Part shown: piece after piece, positions 6,630-13,906 of the stretch
How positions within the stretch are numbered: the stretch's first letter is position 1
Layout: each line of letters starts with the position of its first letter
DNA from: CAZZEX01 sp964653285
Lineage (GTDB): Bacteria > Chloroflexota > Anaerolineae > B4-G1
NCBI GenBank assembly: GCA_964653285.1
Contig: CAZZEX010000076.1
Coordinates: 1 to 23,983, forward strand
Direction: 5' to 3'
Length of the DNA: 23,983 nt
Program-made: the position numbers and the translations under genes
The notes under the pieces: model-generated
What the model saw: only the letters and a program-made list of their open reading frames with translations
Database searches by the model: none
Told to the model about the DNA's origin: nothing

Positions 6630-7856
6630 ATGGAAAAAATCCGTCTACTACACTTCGCTGACCTTCACATCGGCATGGAAAACTACGGCCGCCTCGACCC
6701 CGCTACCGGCGTCAACGGGCGGGTGCTGGACTTCCTGCATCGGTTCGACGAGTTGATTGACTATGGCCTGGAGCACGAGGTGGACCTGGTGATCTTCGCC
6801 GGAGACGCCTACAAGCGCCGTGACCCCAACTCCACATACCAGCGGGCCTTCGCCCGCCGGGTCAAGCGGCTGGCCGACGCCGGGGTGCCGGTCGTCCTCC
6901 TGGTGGGCAACCATGACCTGCCGACGATGGTCCAGCGGGCCTCCAGCGTGGACATCTTCCGCACGCTGGACGTGCCCAACATCGTCGTGGGACGGGTCGA
7001 GAAGGTGCACCGTATCGGGACCCGCCACGGCCCGGTGCAGGTCGCCACCGTCCCCTACCCGGTGCGCCAGCGGCTCCTGGCCCACGACGAGTACCGGGGC
7101 CTCTCCATTGAGCAGTTGGACGAGGAACTCCGGCGCATCGTCACCAAAAACATCCAGGCGCTGGCGGCCCAACTGGACCCGGACGTTCCGGCGGTGCTGA
7201 CCGCCCATCTAAGCGTCTCTGGCGCGACCTTTGGCTCCGAGCGGAGCGTGATGATTGGGCGAGACGCGGTCGTCCTCAAATCGGCCCTGGCCGACCCGGC
7301 CTTCGACTATGCTGCGCTGGGCCACATCCACCTGCACCAGAGCCTCAACGACGGAGGTTACCCTCCCGTGGTCTACTCCGGCAGCCTGGAGCGGATTGAC
7401 TTCGGCGAGGAAGGACAGCCGAAGGGTTTCTGCTGGGTGGAACTGGCGCGGGGGGAGACGACGTGGGAGTTCGTCGAGGTGGACGCCCGCCCCTTCGTCA
7501 CTGTGCGCGCCGATGTGCGGGAGGCCCTTAACCCACTGATGGCGCTGCAACAGGCGGTCGCCACCCACAACCTGGACGACGCCGTGGTGCGGCTCATCGT
7601 GCATATGCGGGCCGACCAGGAGCCGTTGGTGCGCGACCGGGACGTGCGCGGATTGCTGTCCGACGCCTACTTCGTCGCCAATATCAACCGCGAGGTCGAA
7701 CGGGAGGCGCGGGTGCGGCTGGGGAATCTGGCCCCGGAGGAGATGACCGACCATGAACTGCTGGCGAAGTATCTGGAGACAAAGAACGCGGATCCGGAGC
7801 GGGCCAGGGTGTTGCTGGAGCAGGCCGAGGCCATCTTCGCCGGAGGTGATGGTTGA
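6630..7856 (+). CDS. sbcD: SbcD/Mre11-like DNA exonuclease (metallophosphoesterase)
   Basis: 408 residues, start ATG 6630 with AAAGG five bases upstream. All phosphoesterase motifs are present: DLH (Asp11, His13), FAGDAYKRR (Asp59), GNHD (94-96), TAHLSVSG, and ALGHIHLHQ with YSGSLERIDFGE after it. The C-terminal ~120 residues correspond to the capping and SbcC/Rad50-contact region. SbcD/Mre11 is a Mn-dependent 3'-5' exonuclease and endonuclease that opens hairpins and processes double-strand breaks together with the SbcC/Rad50 ATPase. No sbcC follows: the next gene, 55 nt downstream, is a different P-loop ATPase. The partner could be elsewhere, or this SbcD may work with HerA or the downstream STAND ATPases. 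High GC, unlike the block upstream. Confidence 0.92.
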   Translation: MEKIRLLHFADLHIGMENYGRLDPATGVNGRVLDFLHRFDELIDYGLEHEVDLVIFAGDAYKRRDPNSTYQRAFARRVKRLADAGVPVVLLVGNHDLPTMVQRASSVDIFRTLDVPNIVVGRVEKVHRIGTRHGPVQVATVPYPVRQRLLAHDEYRGLSIEQLDEELRRIVTKNIQALAAQLDPDVPAVLTAHLSVSGATFGSERSVMIGRDAVVLKSALADPAFDYAALGHIHLHQSLNDGGYPPVVYSGSLERIDFGEEGQPKGFCWVELARGETTWEFVEVDARPFVTVRADVREALNPLMALQQAVATHNLDDAVVRLIVHMRADQEPLVRDRDVRGLLSDAYFVANINREVEREARVRLGNLAPEEMTDHELLAKYLETKNADPERARVLLEQAEAIFAGGDG

Positions 7857-7911
7857 CGGGGATGCACTTTTGTGTTAAGGTTCTACCGACGACACGGATG
7901 GAGGTGATATT

Positions 7912-9228
7912 ATGGACGCCAATGCTTTGTGGAAAGCCATCTACAATGCCTTCGACCCCCAGCAGACCCCCTGGGAGAAGGGAGCAGAACGGTTCTACGT
8001 TGAGCGGCACGATCTCCCTCTTGCCCGCCTGAAGATAGAGTTGGCCGACAGTGCCCGCCCGCTGAAGGCTATTGTCACTGGACACAGGGGGGCGGGCAAA
8101 AGTTGGGCGCTGGCCCGCCTGGCCCGCGATGTCGGCGACCAATTCTTCACCGTCTGGCTAGACGTGGGGAGGAGCACTGATATTTTCAACGTCAACCACG
8201 TCGAGATACTTTTCTTGATGGGCGCGGCTGTCTACCGGGCCGCTGAGCAGGCCGGCCTTCGTCCAGACCGCTCCCGCCTGGAACGGCTGGTGGAGAGTCT
8301 GGAGACGCTGGTGCGAGAGGAGACCGGAAGGCGGGATTTCCGGGTAGACCTGGATCAGGCGTTGGAAGGAATCATTGCCGTCGGGCTGGGGGCGGCGGCC
8401 GCGGGGGCCGGGCCGGCAGGTATGGCAGTGGCGGGAGCCGCTGCTCTCCTGCGGGGTGTCCGTTTCACCCTCGGCATCAGCGGAGATGTGGTGCGCCGCC
8501 TGGAGGTCAAACCCCGCATCGCCGAGATCGTCTCCCGGCTGAACGACCTGTTGGAGGACGTCCGGCTGGTCGCCTGTCGTCCCCTGCTCCTCGTGGTGGA
8601 TGGCCTGGGCAACGTCGAACTGGAGCAGGCGCGCCTCATCTTCGCCGAGAGCCTGGTGCTCTACGAGCCAAGTTGCTACGTAATCTATACTGCGCCTATC
8701 CTGCTCTACTACTCCCCCGACCTTATTGGTGCCCGGCAACTTTTCGCTACCCATGAGGTCCCCAACGTCCGCCTTTGCTACCGGGGACGGCAGGAGGAGC
8801 GGGATGGGGCTGGCTACGCGCTGATGCGGCAGGTTGTGGAGACCCGTTTGCGGGTGCTCGGCGTGGAGCCGGGGATGGTCATCGCGCCGGGAGCACTGGA
8901 TCGGATGATTGAGATGAGCGGCGGTGTGATGCGCGAACTGGTCCACCTGATGCGCGAGGCCAGCCTTCAGGTGCGCCTGGCTGGACAGGAGCGAATAAAC
9001 GAGGCCGTCGCTGCCCAGGCCATCCTCCAGTTGCGGCGGCAGTACGCGGCGGGCCTGAGCCTCCCCTACTACGAGGAACTGAAGCGAGCCCACGAAATCG
9101 GGCAGCCCACCGGCACCGAGATTTGCGACAAACTCCTCCAGAACCTGTACATCCTGGGCTACGCCAACGATGAACTCTGGTACGCCGTCCATCCCAACGT
9201 CCGGCCGCTCATCGAGGGGGTGAGGTAG
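7912..9228 (+). CDS. STAND/KAP-like P-loop ATPase with Gly/Ala-rich hydrophobic hairpin
   Basis: 438 residues. ATG 7912 has GGAGGTGAT just upstream. Walker A is GHRGAGKS (residues 57-64) and Walker B is LLLVVDGLGNVE (Asp230). The sensor-like segment CYVIYTAPILLYYSP follows, then a C-terminal winged-helix-like part ending VHPNVRPLIEG. Between the two Walker motifs, residues ~153-180 are a Gly/Ala-only hydrophobic stretch (GLGAAAAGAGPAGMAVAGAA) resembling a glycine-zipper or membrane-inserting hairpin. Similar P-loop proteins, as I recall them, are widespread in Chloroflexota and cyanobacteria and are often paired with a second large STAND protein. Here the NACHT gene begins 37 nt later. I infer a signalling or effector ATPase of a conflict system; the membrane role is a guess from composition. 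Confidence 0.75.
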   Translation: MDANALWKAIYNAFDPQQTPWEKGAERFYVERHDLPLARLKIELADSARPLKAIVTGHRGAGKSWALARLARDVGDQFFTVWLDVGRSTDIFNVNHVEILFLMGAAVYRAAEQAGLRPDRSRLERLVESLETLVREETGRRDFRVDLDQALEGIIAVGLGAAAAGAGPAGMAVAGAAALLRGVRFTLGISGDVVRRLEVKPRIAEIVSRLNDLLEDVRLVACRPLLLVVDGLGNVELEQARLIFAESLVLYEPSCYVIYTAPILLYYSPDLIGARQLFATHEVPNVRLCYRGRQEERDGAGYALMRQVVETRLRVLGVEPGMVIAPGALDRMIEMSGGVMRELVHLMREASLQVRLAGQERINEAVAAQAILQLRRQYAAGLSLPYYEELKRAHEIGQPTGTEICDKLLQNLYILGYANDELWYAVHPNVRPLIEGVR

Positions 9229-9251
9229 GGCAAGATGCCATCTTGCTCTAC
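9225..9251. repeat. Near-perfect 27-nt palindrome between the two ATPase genes
   Basis: Arms 9225-9237 and 9239-9251 are inverted copies with one G-T mismatch (a wobble in RNA) and a single central base. The left arm contains the stop codon of the upstream gene (9226-9228). It forms a strong RNA hairpin in the 37-nt junction without a T-run, so it is more likely a processing/stability element or a REP-like repeat than a terminator. Confidence 0.7.
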
Positions 9252-9265
9252 AGGCTTGGGGTGAA

Positions 9266-12200
9266 ATGATGAGCGTGGACATTCGGCGGTGGATCGAGCA
9301 ACTGACAGAGATGCGGACGGCCCTGGAGTCGGCGGAGCGAGGCTGTCTGCTCGTCGTCGTCACCACCGACGGCTCACTGGAACAAGACCTGGCGGAGGTG
9401 CTGGCCGAGGCGGTGGATGGTCAGGGGGCCCGGTACACTTTCGACCCCATCTACCCCAGCCTGGCCGCCCACCTGGAGACGCTTTCTCCCAGCCCGCCCC
9501 GGCTGGTGCTGGCGCTGGGCCTGGACGACCTGCCCCCCGAACCCCGCCAGCGGGCGCTAGAGTACCTGAACCAGGAACGAGAGTCGATCCGCCGTACTGG
9601 TCACTCCGTCGTGCTCTTCGTCCGCCCCGGCACGGTGCAGCACCTCACGTTCCAGGCTGGCGACTTTTGGGCCTGGCGCAGCGGCCTCTACGAGTTCCTG
9701 GCCCCGCCCGACGAGGTGGCCCGCCAGGAGGCACTGGCCGCGCTGCGCTTCAGCCTCCCCGCCACGCTGGAGGCCCTCCGCCGCCGTTACCTGGACTACG
9801 TCGTCGCCACCTACCGCTGGCTCGACTTCCGCGGGCTGATGCAGGTGCGCAACCTGGTGCGCCTCCCCCTGACCGACGTCTACGTGCCGCTCTCGGCGAC
9901 AGTCGAGGAGCGGCGGCTTGAAGCGCCGGAGGCTCTGATTGAGCGGAGGAAGCAGGCCGCGGGGCCAGAGAAACGACGGGAGCCTGAGCGGTTCCGGGCT
10001 GTGCGGGCTGAGACGGTGACGCGGCGCGTCGAGTTATCACAGGCGCTGCGGGAGAGCCGGCGGCTCGTCGTACTGGGCGACCCAGGCAGCGGCAAGAGTA
10101 CACTGCTCAAATACCTGGCGCTCACCTTCGCCCAGGGCGAGGGGGGAGGCGAATCGCCGCTGCCCATTCTGGTTCCCATCGCCGCCTACGCGCTGGCACT
10201 GCGCGACGGCCCGGATATGAGACTGGCCGACTTCCTCCCTCGTCACTTCCGGCGGCTGGGCCTCCCCGACCTGGGTGCGCTCTTTATTCATACGATGGAA
10301 CGGGGACAGGCAGCGCTCCTGCTGGACGGGCTGGATGAAGTGGTCTCGGCCGAGGAGCGGCGGGCCATCGTCGGGGTGGTGAAACGATTGGTGACCGACT
10401 ACCCCCAGAATTGCTTCGTCGTCACTTCGCGCATCGCCGGCTACGCGGCAGGCCCTCTGGGTGGGGACTTCACGTCTCTGACGGTCGCCCCCTTCGACAG
10501 CGAGGATATCGGACGTTTCGCCCACCAATGGAGCCGGGCCTACGAGACCGTAGGAATGGAGCGGACGGAGATGTTGCCGCCAGAGATAGCGCGACGGGCA
10601 GAGGCGCGGGCAGACAACCTGGTGGCTGCTGTGACCAGCCGCCCGGCCATCGAACGGCTGGCGACCAATCCGCTGCTGCTGACCATCCTGGCGCTGATTC
10701 ACTACCAGGGGGCACGGCTGCCGAACCGGCGGGTGGAGTTGTACAGGCTGTGTGTGGAGGCGCTGGCGGAGACCTGGAACCTGGCCCGCAGTCTCTCTGG
10801 GCGGCCGGTGGACCTGTGGCTGGGGGAGCGGCGGCTGGACGAGCGGGAGGTGGTGAAGGTTCTGGCACCAATTGCCTATTGGATGCAGGAGGAGAAGCCA
10901 GGCGGACTGGTGGAGCGGGAGGAACTGGAGAGACGAATAGCCAGCGAGTTGGAAAGGGAGGGAAGAAGAGCGGACGAAACCCAGGCGTTGGCCCACGATT
11001 TCGTCAAGTTGATGCGCGAGCAGGTGGGGCTGCTGGTAGAGCGGGGGTTGGAGCAGTTCGGCTTCGTGCACCTGACCTTCCAGGAGTACCTGGCGGTGCG
11101 GCACATCGCCGCTCAGGAGCAGCCCTTCGCGCTCCTCAAGCCGCACCTGCACGACCCCCGCTGGCGGGAGGTGATATTGCTGACGGCCGGCTATCTGGGC
11201 GACTTCTCCTCCGCCCACGCTACCCGCTTCGTGCAAGCCATACGAGAGGCAAAGAGTTCCTATGAGTCTCTTTTGCACCGCGATCTCCTGCTGACTCTGC
11301 GCGTCTTGGCCGACGACGTCCCCGTGACCCCGGACCTTTCCCGGCAGCTGCTGGACGAGGCATTCCACCTACTGGGCACAGCGCGCTACTGGAACTGGAA
11401 ACTGCACGAGGAGGTGACATCCCGGCTGGGGGCGCTGGGCAGGGGGCGTTACAAGGCGGAGGTGGTTTCTGGCCTGCTGGCCGCGCTCCGGGATGAGGAA
11501 TGGTGGGTGCGGCAGGCGGCTGCCGAGGCGCTGGAGAAGTTGGGACGGGCTTCCGAGGAGGTGATAGGGACACTTCTGGTTGCGATGCGGGATGACGATG
11601 AGAGGATACGACAGGCGGCTGTTGAGGTATTGGGGAAGTTGGGTCGTGCTTCCGAGGAGGTGGTGGGGGCGCTCCTGGCTGCGCTGCGGGATGAGGATGA
11701 GGTGGTCCAGTGGGCGGCTGTCGAGGCGTTTGGGGATTTGGGACAGGCCTCCGAAGAGGTAGTGGGGGCGCTCCTCGCCTTGCTCCAGGATGAGGATGCG
11801 GAAATGCGGCGAGCGGCTGCCGATGCGCTGGGGAAGTTGGGACAGGCCTCCGAAGAGGTGGTAGGGATGCTCCTGGTCGCGCTGGGAGATAATGATGAGG
11901 GGATGCGGTGGGCGGCTGCCGATGCACTGGGGGAACTGGACTATGCCTCCGAGGAGGTGGTGGGGGCGCTCCTGGCTGCGCTGCGGGATAAGGATGAAGA
12001 GGTCCAGTGGGCGGCTGCCGATGCGCTGGGGAAGTTAGGACAGACCTCCGAGGAGGTGGTAGGGGCGCTCCTCGTTGCGATGCGGGATGACGATGAGGGG
12101 GTACGATGGGCAGCTACCGAGGCGCTGGGGGGACTGAACCAGGCTTCCGAAGAGGTGGTAGGGATGCTCCTGGTCGCGCTGGGAGATGATGATGAGGGGG

Positions 12201-12712
12201 TGCGGCGGGTGGCTGCCGAGGCGCTGGGAAAGTCGGGGCAGGCTTCCAAGGAGGTAGTAGAGGCACTCCTGGCTGCGCTGGGAGATGATGATGAGGGGGT
12301 GCGGCGGGTGGCTGCCGAGGCGCTGGGAAAGTTGGGACAGACCTCCGAGGAGGTGGTAGGGGCGCTCCTCGTTGCGATGCGGGACAAGAGGATATGGATG
12401 CGGGAGACGACTGCTGTGGTGCTAGGTGAGTTGGGTTGTGCTTCCGAGGAGGTTATCCTCAGCCTCAACCGGATGCTTCGCTCGTGGAATGGCAGTGATG
12501 TCACCGCTGCTGCTACTGCACTGGCGGATATAGGCCAGCCCACCGGACCATTGGCCCGCCGTCTTGCTCTCCTCTTGGGCTATCAATGGTGGCTTCCCTG
12601 GCATCTCCCCTGGCTGCCCCGCTGCCTATGGGCCCGTTGGACCACCGATACCTCTGCCCTCTTTGAGGCGCTGTGGACAGTGGTAGATAGAGGCCCGGTA
12701 AGTGTAGCCTGA
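9266..12712 (+). CDS. NACHT (NLR-like) STAND NTPase with C-terminal HEAT repeats
   Basis: 1148 residues, ATG 9266 (or 9269), with GGGGTG upstream. Residues 1-190 form an alpha/beta domain without Walker A but with the DFWAWRSG signature (133-140), seen in degenerate ATPase modules that precede NACHT or TPR regions. A linker with LPLTDVYVPL (about 202-211) leads into the NACHT core: Walker A GDPGSGKST (271-279), Walker B LLLDGLDEV (351-359), sensor FVVTSRIAGYA, and a winged-helix end with FGFVHLTFQEYLAVRHIA. Residues ~729-1079 are about ten 33-residue HEAT repeats. The C-terminus is Trp-rich (GYQWWLPWHLPWLP). Bacterial NACHT proteins of this plan (bNACHT/Avs-like) sense phage products through the repeat region and trigger a death or nuclease effector. 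No fused effector is evident, so the upstream ATPase or SbcD may supply it. Confidence 0.88.
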   Translation: MMSVDIRRWIEQLTEMRTALESAERGCLLVVVTTDGSLEQDLAEVLAEAVDGQGARYTFDPIYPSLAAHLETLSPSPPRLVLALGLDDLPPEPRQRALEYLNQERESIRRTGHSVVLFVRPGTVQHLTFQAGDFWAWRSGLYEFLAPPDEVARQEALAALRFSLPATLEALRRRYLDYVVATYRWLDFRGLMQVRNLVRLPLTDVYVPLSATVEERRLEAPEALIERRKQAAGPEKRREPERFRAVRAETVTRRVELSQALRESRRLVVLGDPGSGKSTLLKYLALTFAQGEGGGESPLPILVPIAAYALALRDGPDMRLADFLPRHFRRLGLPDLGALFIHTMERGQAALLLDGLDEVVSAEERRAIVGVVKRLVTDYPQNCFVVTSRIAGYAAGPLGGDFTSLTVAPFDSEDIGRFAHQWSRAYETVGMERTEMLPPEIARRAEARADNLVAAVTSRPAIERLATNPLLLTILALIHYQGARLPNRRVELYRLCVEALAETWNLARSLSGRPVDLWLGERRLDEREVVKVLAPIAYWMQEEKPGGLVEREELERRIASELEREGRRADETQALAHDFVKLMREQVGLLVERGLEQFGFVHLTFQEYLAVRHIAAQEQPFALLKPHLHDPRWREVILLTAGYLGDFSSAHATRFVQAIREAKSSYESLLHRDLLLTLRVLADDVPVTPDLSRQLLDEAFHLLGTARYWNWKLHEEVTSRLGALGRGRYKAEVVSGLLAALRDEEWWVRQAAAEALEKLGRASEEVIGTLLVAMRDDDERIRQAAVEVLGKLGRASEEVVGALLAALRDEDEVVQWAAVEAFGDLGQASEEVVGALLALLQDEDAEMRRAAADALGKLGQASEEVVGMLLVALGDNDEGMRWAAADALGELDYASEEVVGALLAALRDKDEEVQWAAADALGKLGQTSEEVVGALLVAMRDDDEGVRWAATEALGGLNQASEEVVGMLLVALGDDDEGVRRVAAEALGKSGQASKEVVEALLAALGDDDEGVRRVAAEALGKLGQTSEEVVGALLVAMRDKRIWMRETTAVVLGELGCASEEVILSLNRMLRSWNGSDVTAAATALADIGQPTGPLARRLALLLGYQWWLPWHLPWLPRCLWARWTTDTSALFEALWTVVDRGPVSVA
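11450..12472 (+). repeat. Tandem 99-bp repeats encoding HEAT units, with 297-bp higher-order period
   Basis: Unit starts recur every 99 bp at 11450 (diverged), 11549, 11648, 11747, 11846, 11945, 12044, 12143, 12242, 12341 and 12440 (last one degenerate). The consensus begins ASEEVVGALLAAL. Units three apart are the most alike: 12038-12087 and 12335-12384 are identical over 50 nt, 11846/12143 share a 42-nt identical run, and 11648/11945 match over 42 of the next 43 nt. This indicates recent three-unit duplications within the sensor region. Confidence 0.85.
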
Positions 12713-12717
12713 CCTAC

Positions 12718-12775
12718 TTGCCACTCGCCATTCGCTCATTTGCCCATTGTTCATTGTCTCATTGCTCACTGCTTT
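12718..12775. repeat. Cryptic simple sequence (CATT/GCTC words)
   Basis: Short words such as CCATT, CATTG, GCTCA and TTGCCC recur irregularly through this 80-nt gap. No promoter or hairpin stands out. Similar word-like low-complexity tracts occur at 15547-15579 and 17755-17811. Confidence 0.45.
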
Positions 12776-12792
12776 AAGGAGGAACTCCACTA

Positions 12793-13821
12793 ATGCCTCA
12801 ATCCGTTCCTATCCCACTCCGTTGTTGTATCCTCGGCGCCACCGGCTTCATCGGCGGGCAGATCGCCCGCGCGGCCGTTGCCCGGGGCTGGCAGGTGCGC
12901 GGCCTGCGCCGCCGCCCTAATGCCACAGGTGCTATCGGCGACCTGGACATCGAGTGGGTGTCCGGCGACCTGGCCGACCCGGCCTCACTGGTGACGGCGA
13001 TGCGCGGCTGTCCCCTCGTCTTCCACGCGGCAGGCTACTACCCGCACCGCGCTCGCGATGTCTGGGAGACGGTGCGGCACGGCGTGGCCGGTATGCGCAA
13101 CGTGCTGGCAGCCGCAGCCGCAGCCGGGGTCAAACGGCTCGTCTACACCAGCGCGCTCACCACCGTCGGGCCGCCCTCGGAGCCGGGCCGCCTGGCCGAT
13201 GAGCGCGACCTGTACACCCCCGGCTCCGTCCCCCTCCCCTACTTTGAGGTCAAGTGGGCGATGGAGATGGAAGCGATGCGGGCCACGGCCCAGGGGCTGC
13301 CAGTCGTCGTCGTCCTGCCCGCCTTCGTCCTCGGCCCAGGCGACGTCAAGCCGACCACCGGCAAGATCCTGCTGATGGCGGCCCGCGGGCGGATCCCAGG
13401 CTACATTGAGGGCGCGATCAACGTCGTGGACGTACGGGACGTGGCGGCGGGGCACATCGCCGCCGCCCAGCGGGGCCGACCGGGGCGGCGCTACATCCTG
13501 GGCGGTCACAACCTGACCTTCCGCGAGATGCAGACCATCATCGCCGAGGCCGCTGGCCGCAAACCGCCGCGCTCCAAACTGCCGCTGTGGCTGGTACGAG
13601 CCGTCGCGGAGATGGGAAGCCTGCTGGGTGTCCCCGGCACCCACCACCTGCGCGCCATCCGCTACTGGCAGCCGCTCGACAACACCCGCGCCCGGGAGGA
13701 ACTCGGCCTCCCCGAGCCCATTTTCCTCGAGCAGACCTGTCGCGATGCACTGGACTGGTTCCGCGAGCACGGCTACACGAAGGGCGGCCCGGCTGCGCAG
13801 TCGCTACAAGAAGCAGGTTGA
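12793..13821 (+). CDS. NAD(P)-dependent epimerase/dehydratase (extended SDR, HpnA/DFR-like)
   Basis: 342 residues, ATG 12793 with AAGGAGGA nine bases upstream. N-terminal Rossmann motif GATGFIGG (15-22), an acidic strand end SGDLAD (58-62), the VFHAAGYY segment, and the SDR catalytic pair YFEVK (Tyr150, Lys154) preceded by VYTSALTTVG. The C-terminal half binds the substrate (VLPAFVLGPGDVKPT, INVVDVRDVAAGH). This pattern fits atypical/extended SDRs such as hopanoid-associated sugar epimerase HpnA or dihydroflavonol-reductase-like enzymes. They oxidise or reduce a sugar-nucleotide or ketone with NAD(P). The exact substrate cannot be read from the sequence, and no hopanoid genes are nearby. It has its own ribosome site and converges with the LysM gene. 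Confidence 0.85.
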   Translation: MPQSVPIPLRCCILGATGFIGGQIARAAVARGWQVRGLRRRPNATGAIGDLDIEWVSGDLADPASLVTAMRGCPLVFHAAGYYPHRARDVWETVRHGVAGMRNVLAAAAAAGVKRLVYTSALTTVGPPSEPGRLADERDLYTPGSVPLPYFEVKWAMEMEAMRATAQGLPVVVVLPAFVLGPGDVKPTTGKILLMAARGRIPGYIEGAINVVDVRDVAAGHIAAAQRGRPGRRYILGGHNLTFREMQTIIAEAAGRKPPRSKLPLWLVRAVAEMGSLLGVPGTHHLRAIRYWQPLDNTRAREELGLPEPIFLEQTCRDALDWFREHGYTKGGPAAQSLQEAG

Positions 13822-13906
13822 TGTTGGCAATGTCGGCCACACCCATATCAGAAACTACGCGAGCGTGATAACCAGACGGTCAGGGCTCAAGGGCTCCGCA
13901 CTATTG

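Noticed and set aside
8158..9366. 402-codon minus-strand open frame opposite the P-loop ATPase
   Set aside because: Its composition is that of an antisense shadow of a GC-rich gene, rich in His, Gln and Pro. It shows no motif, and the + strand gene has both Walker motifs.
10037..11368. 443-codon minus-strand open frame opposite the NACHT gene
   Set aside because: It is a shadow of the GC-rich coding strand with no recognisable domain; the NACHT motifs are on the + strand.
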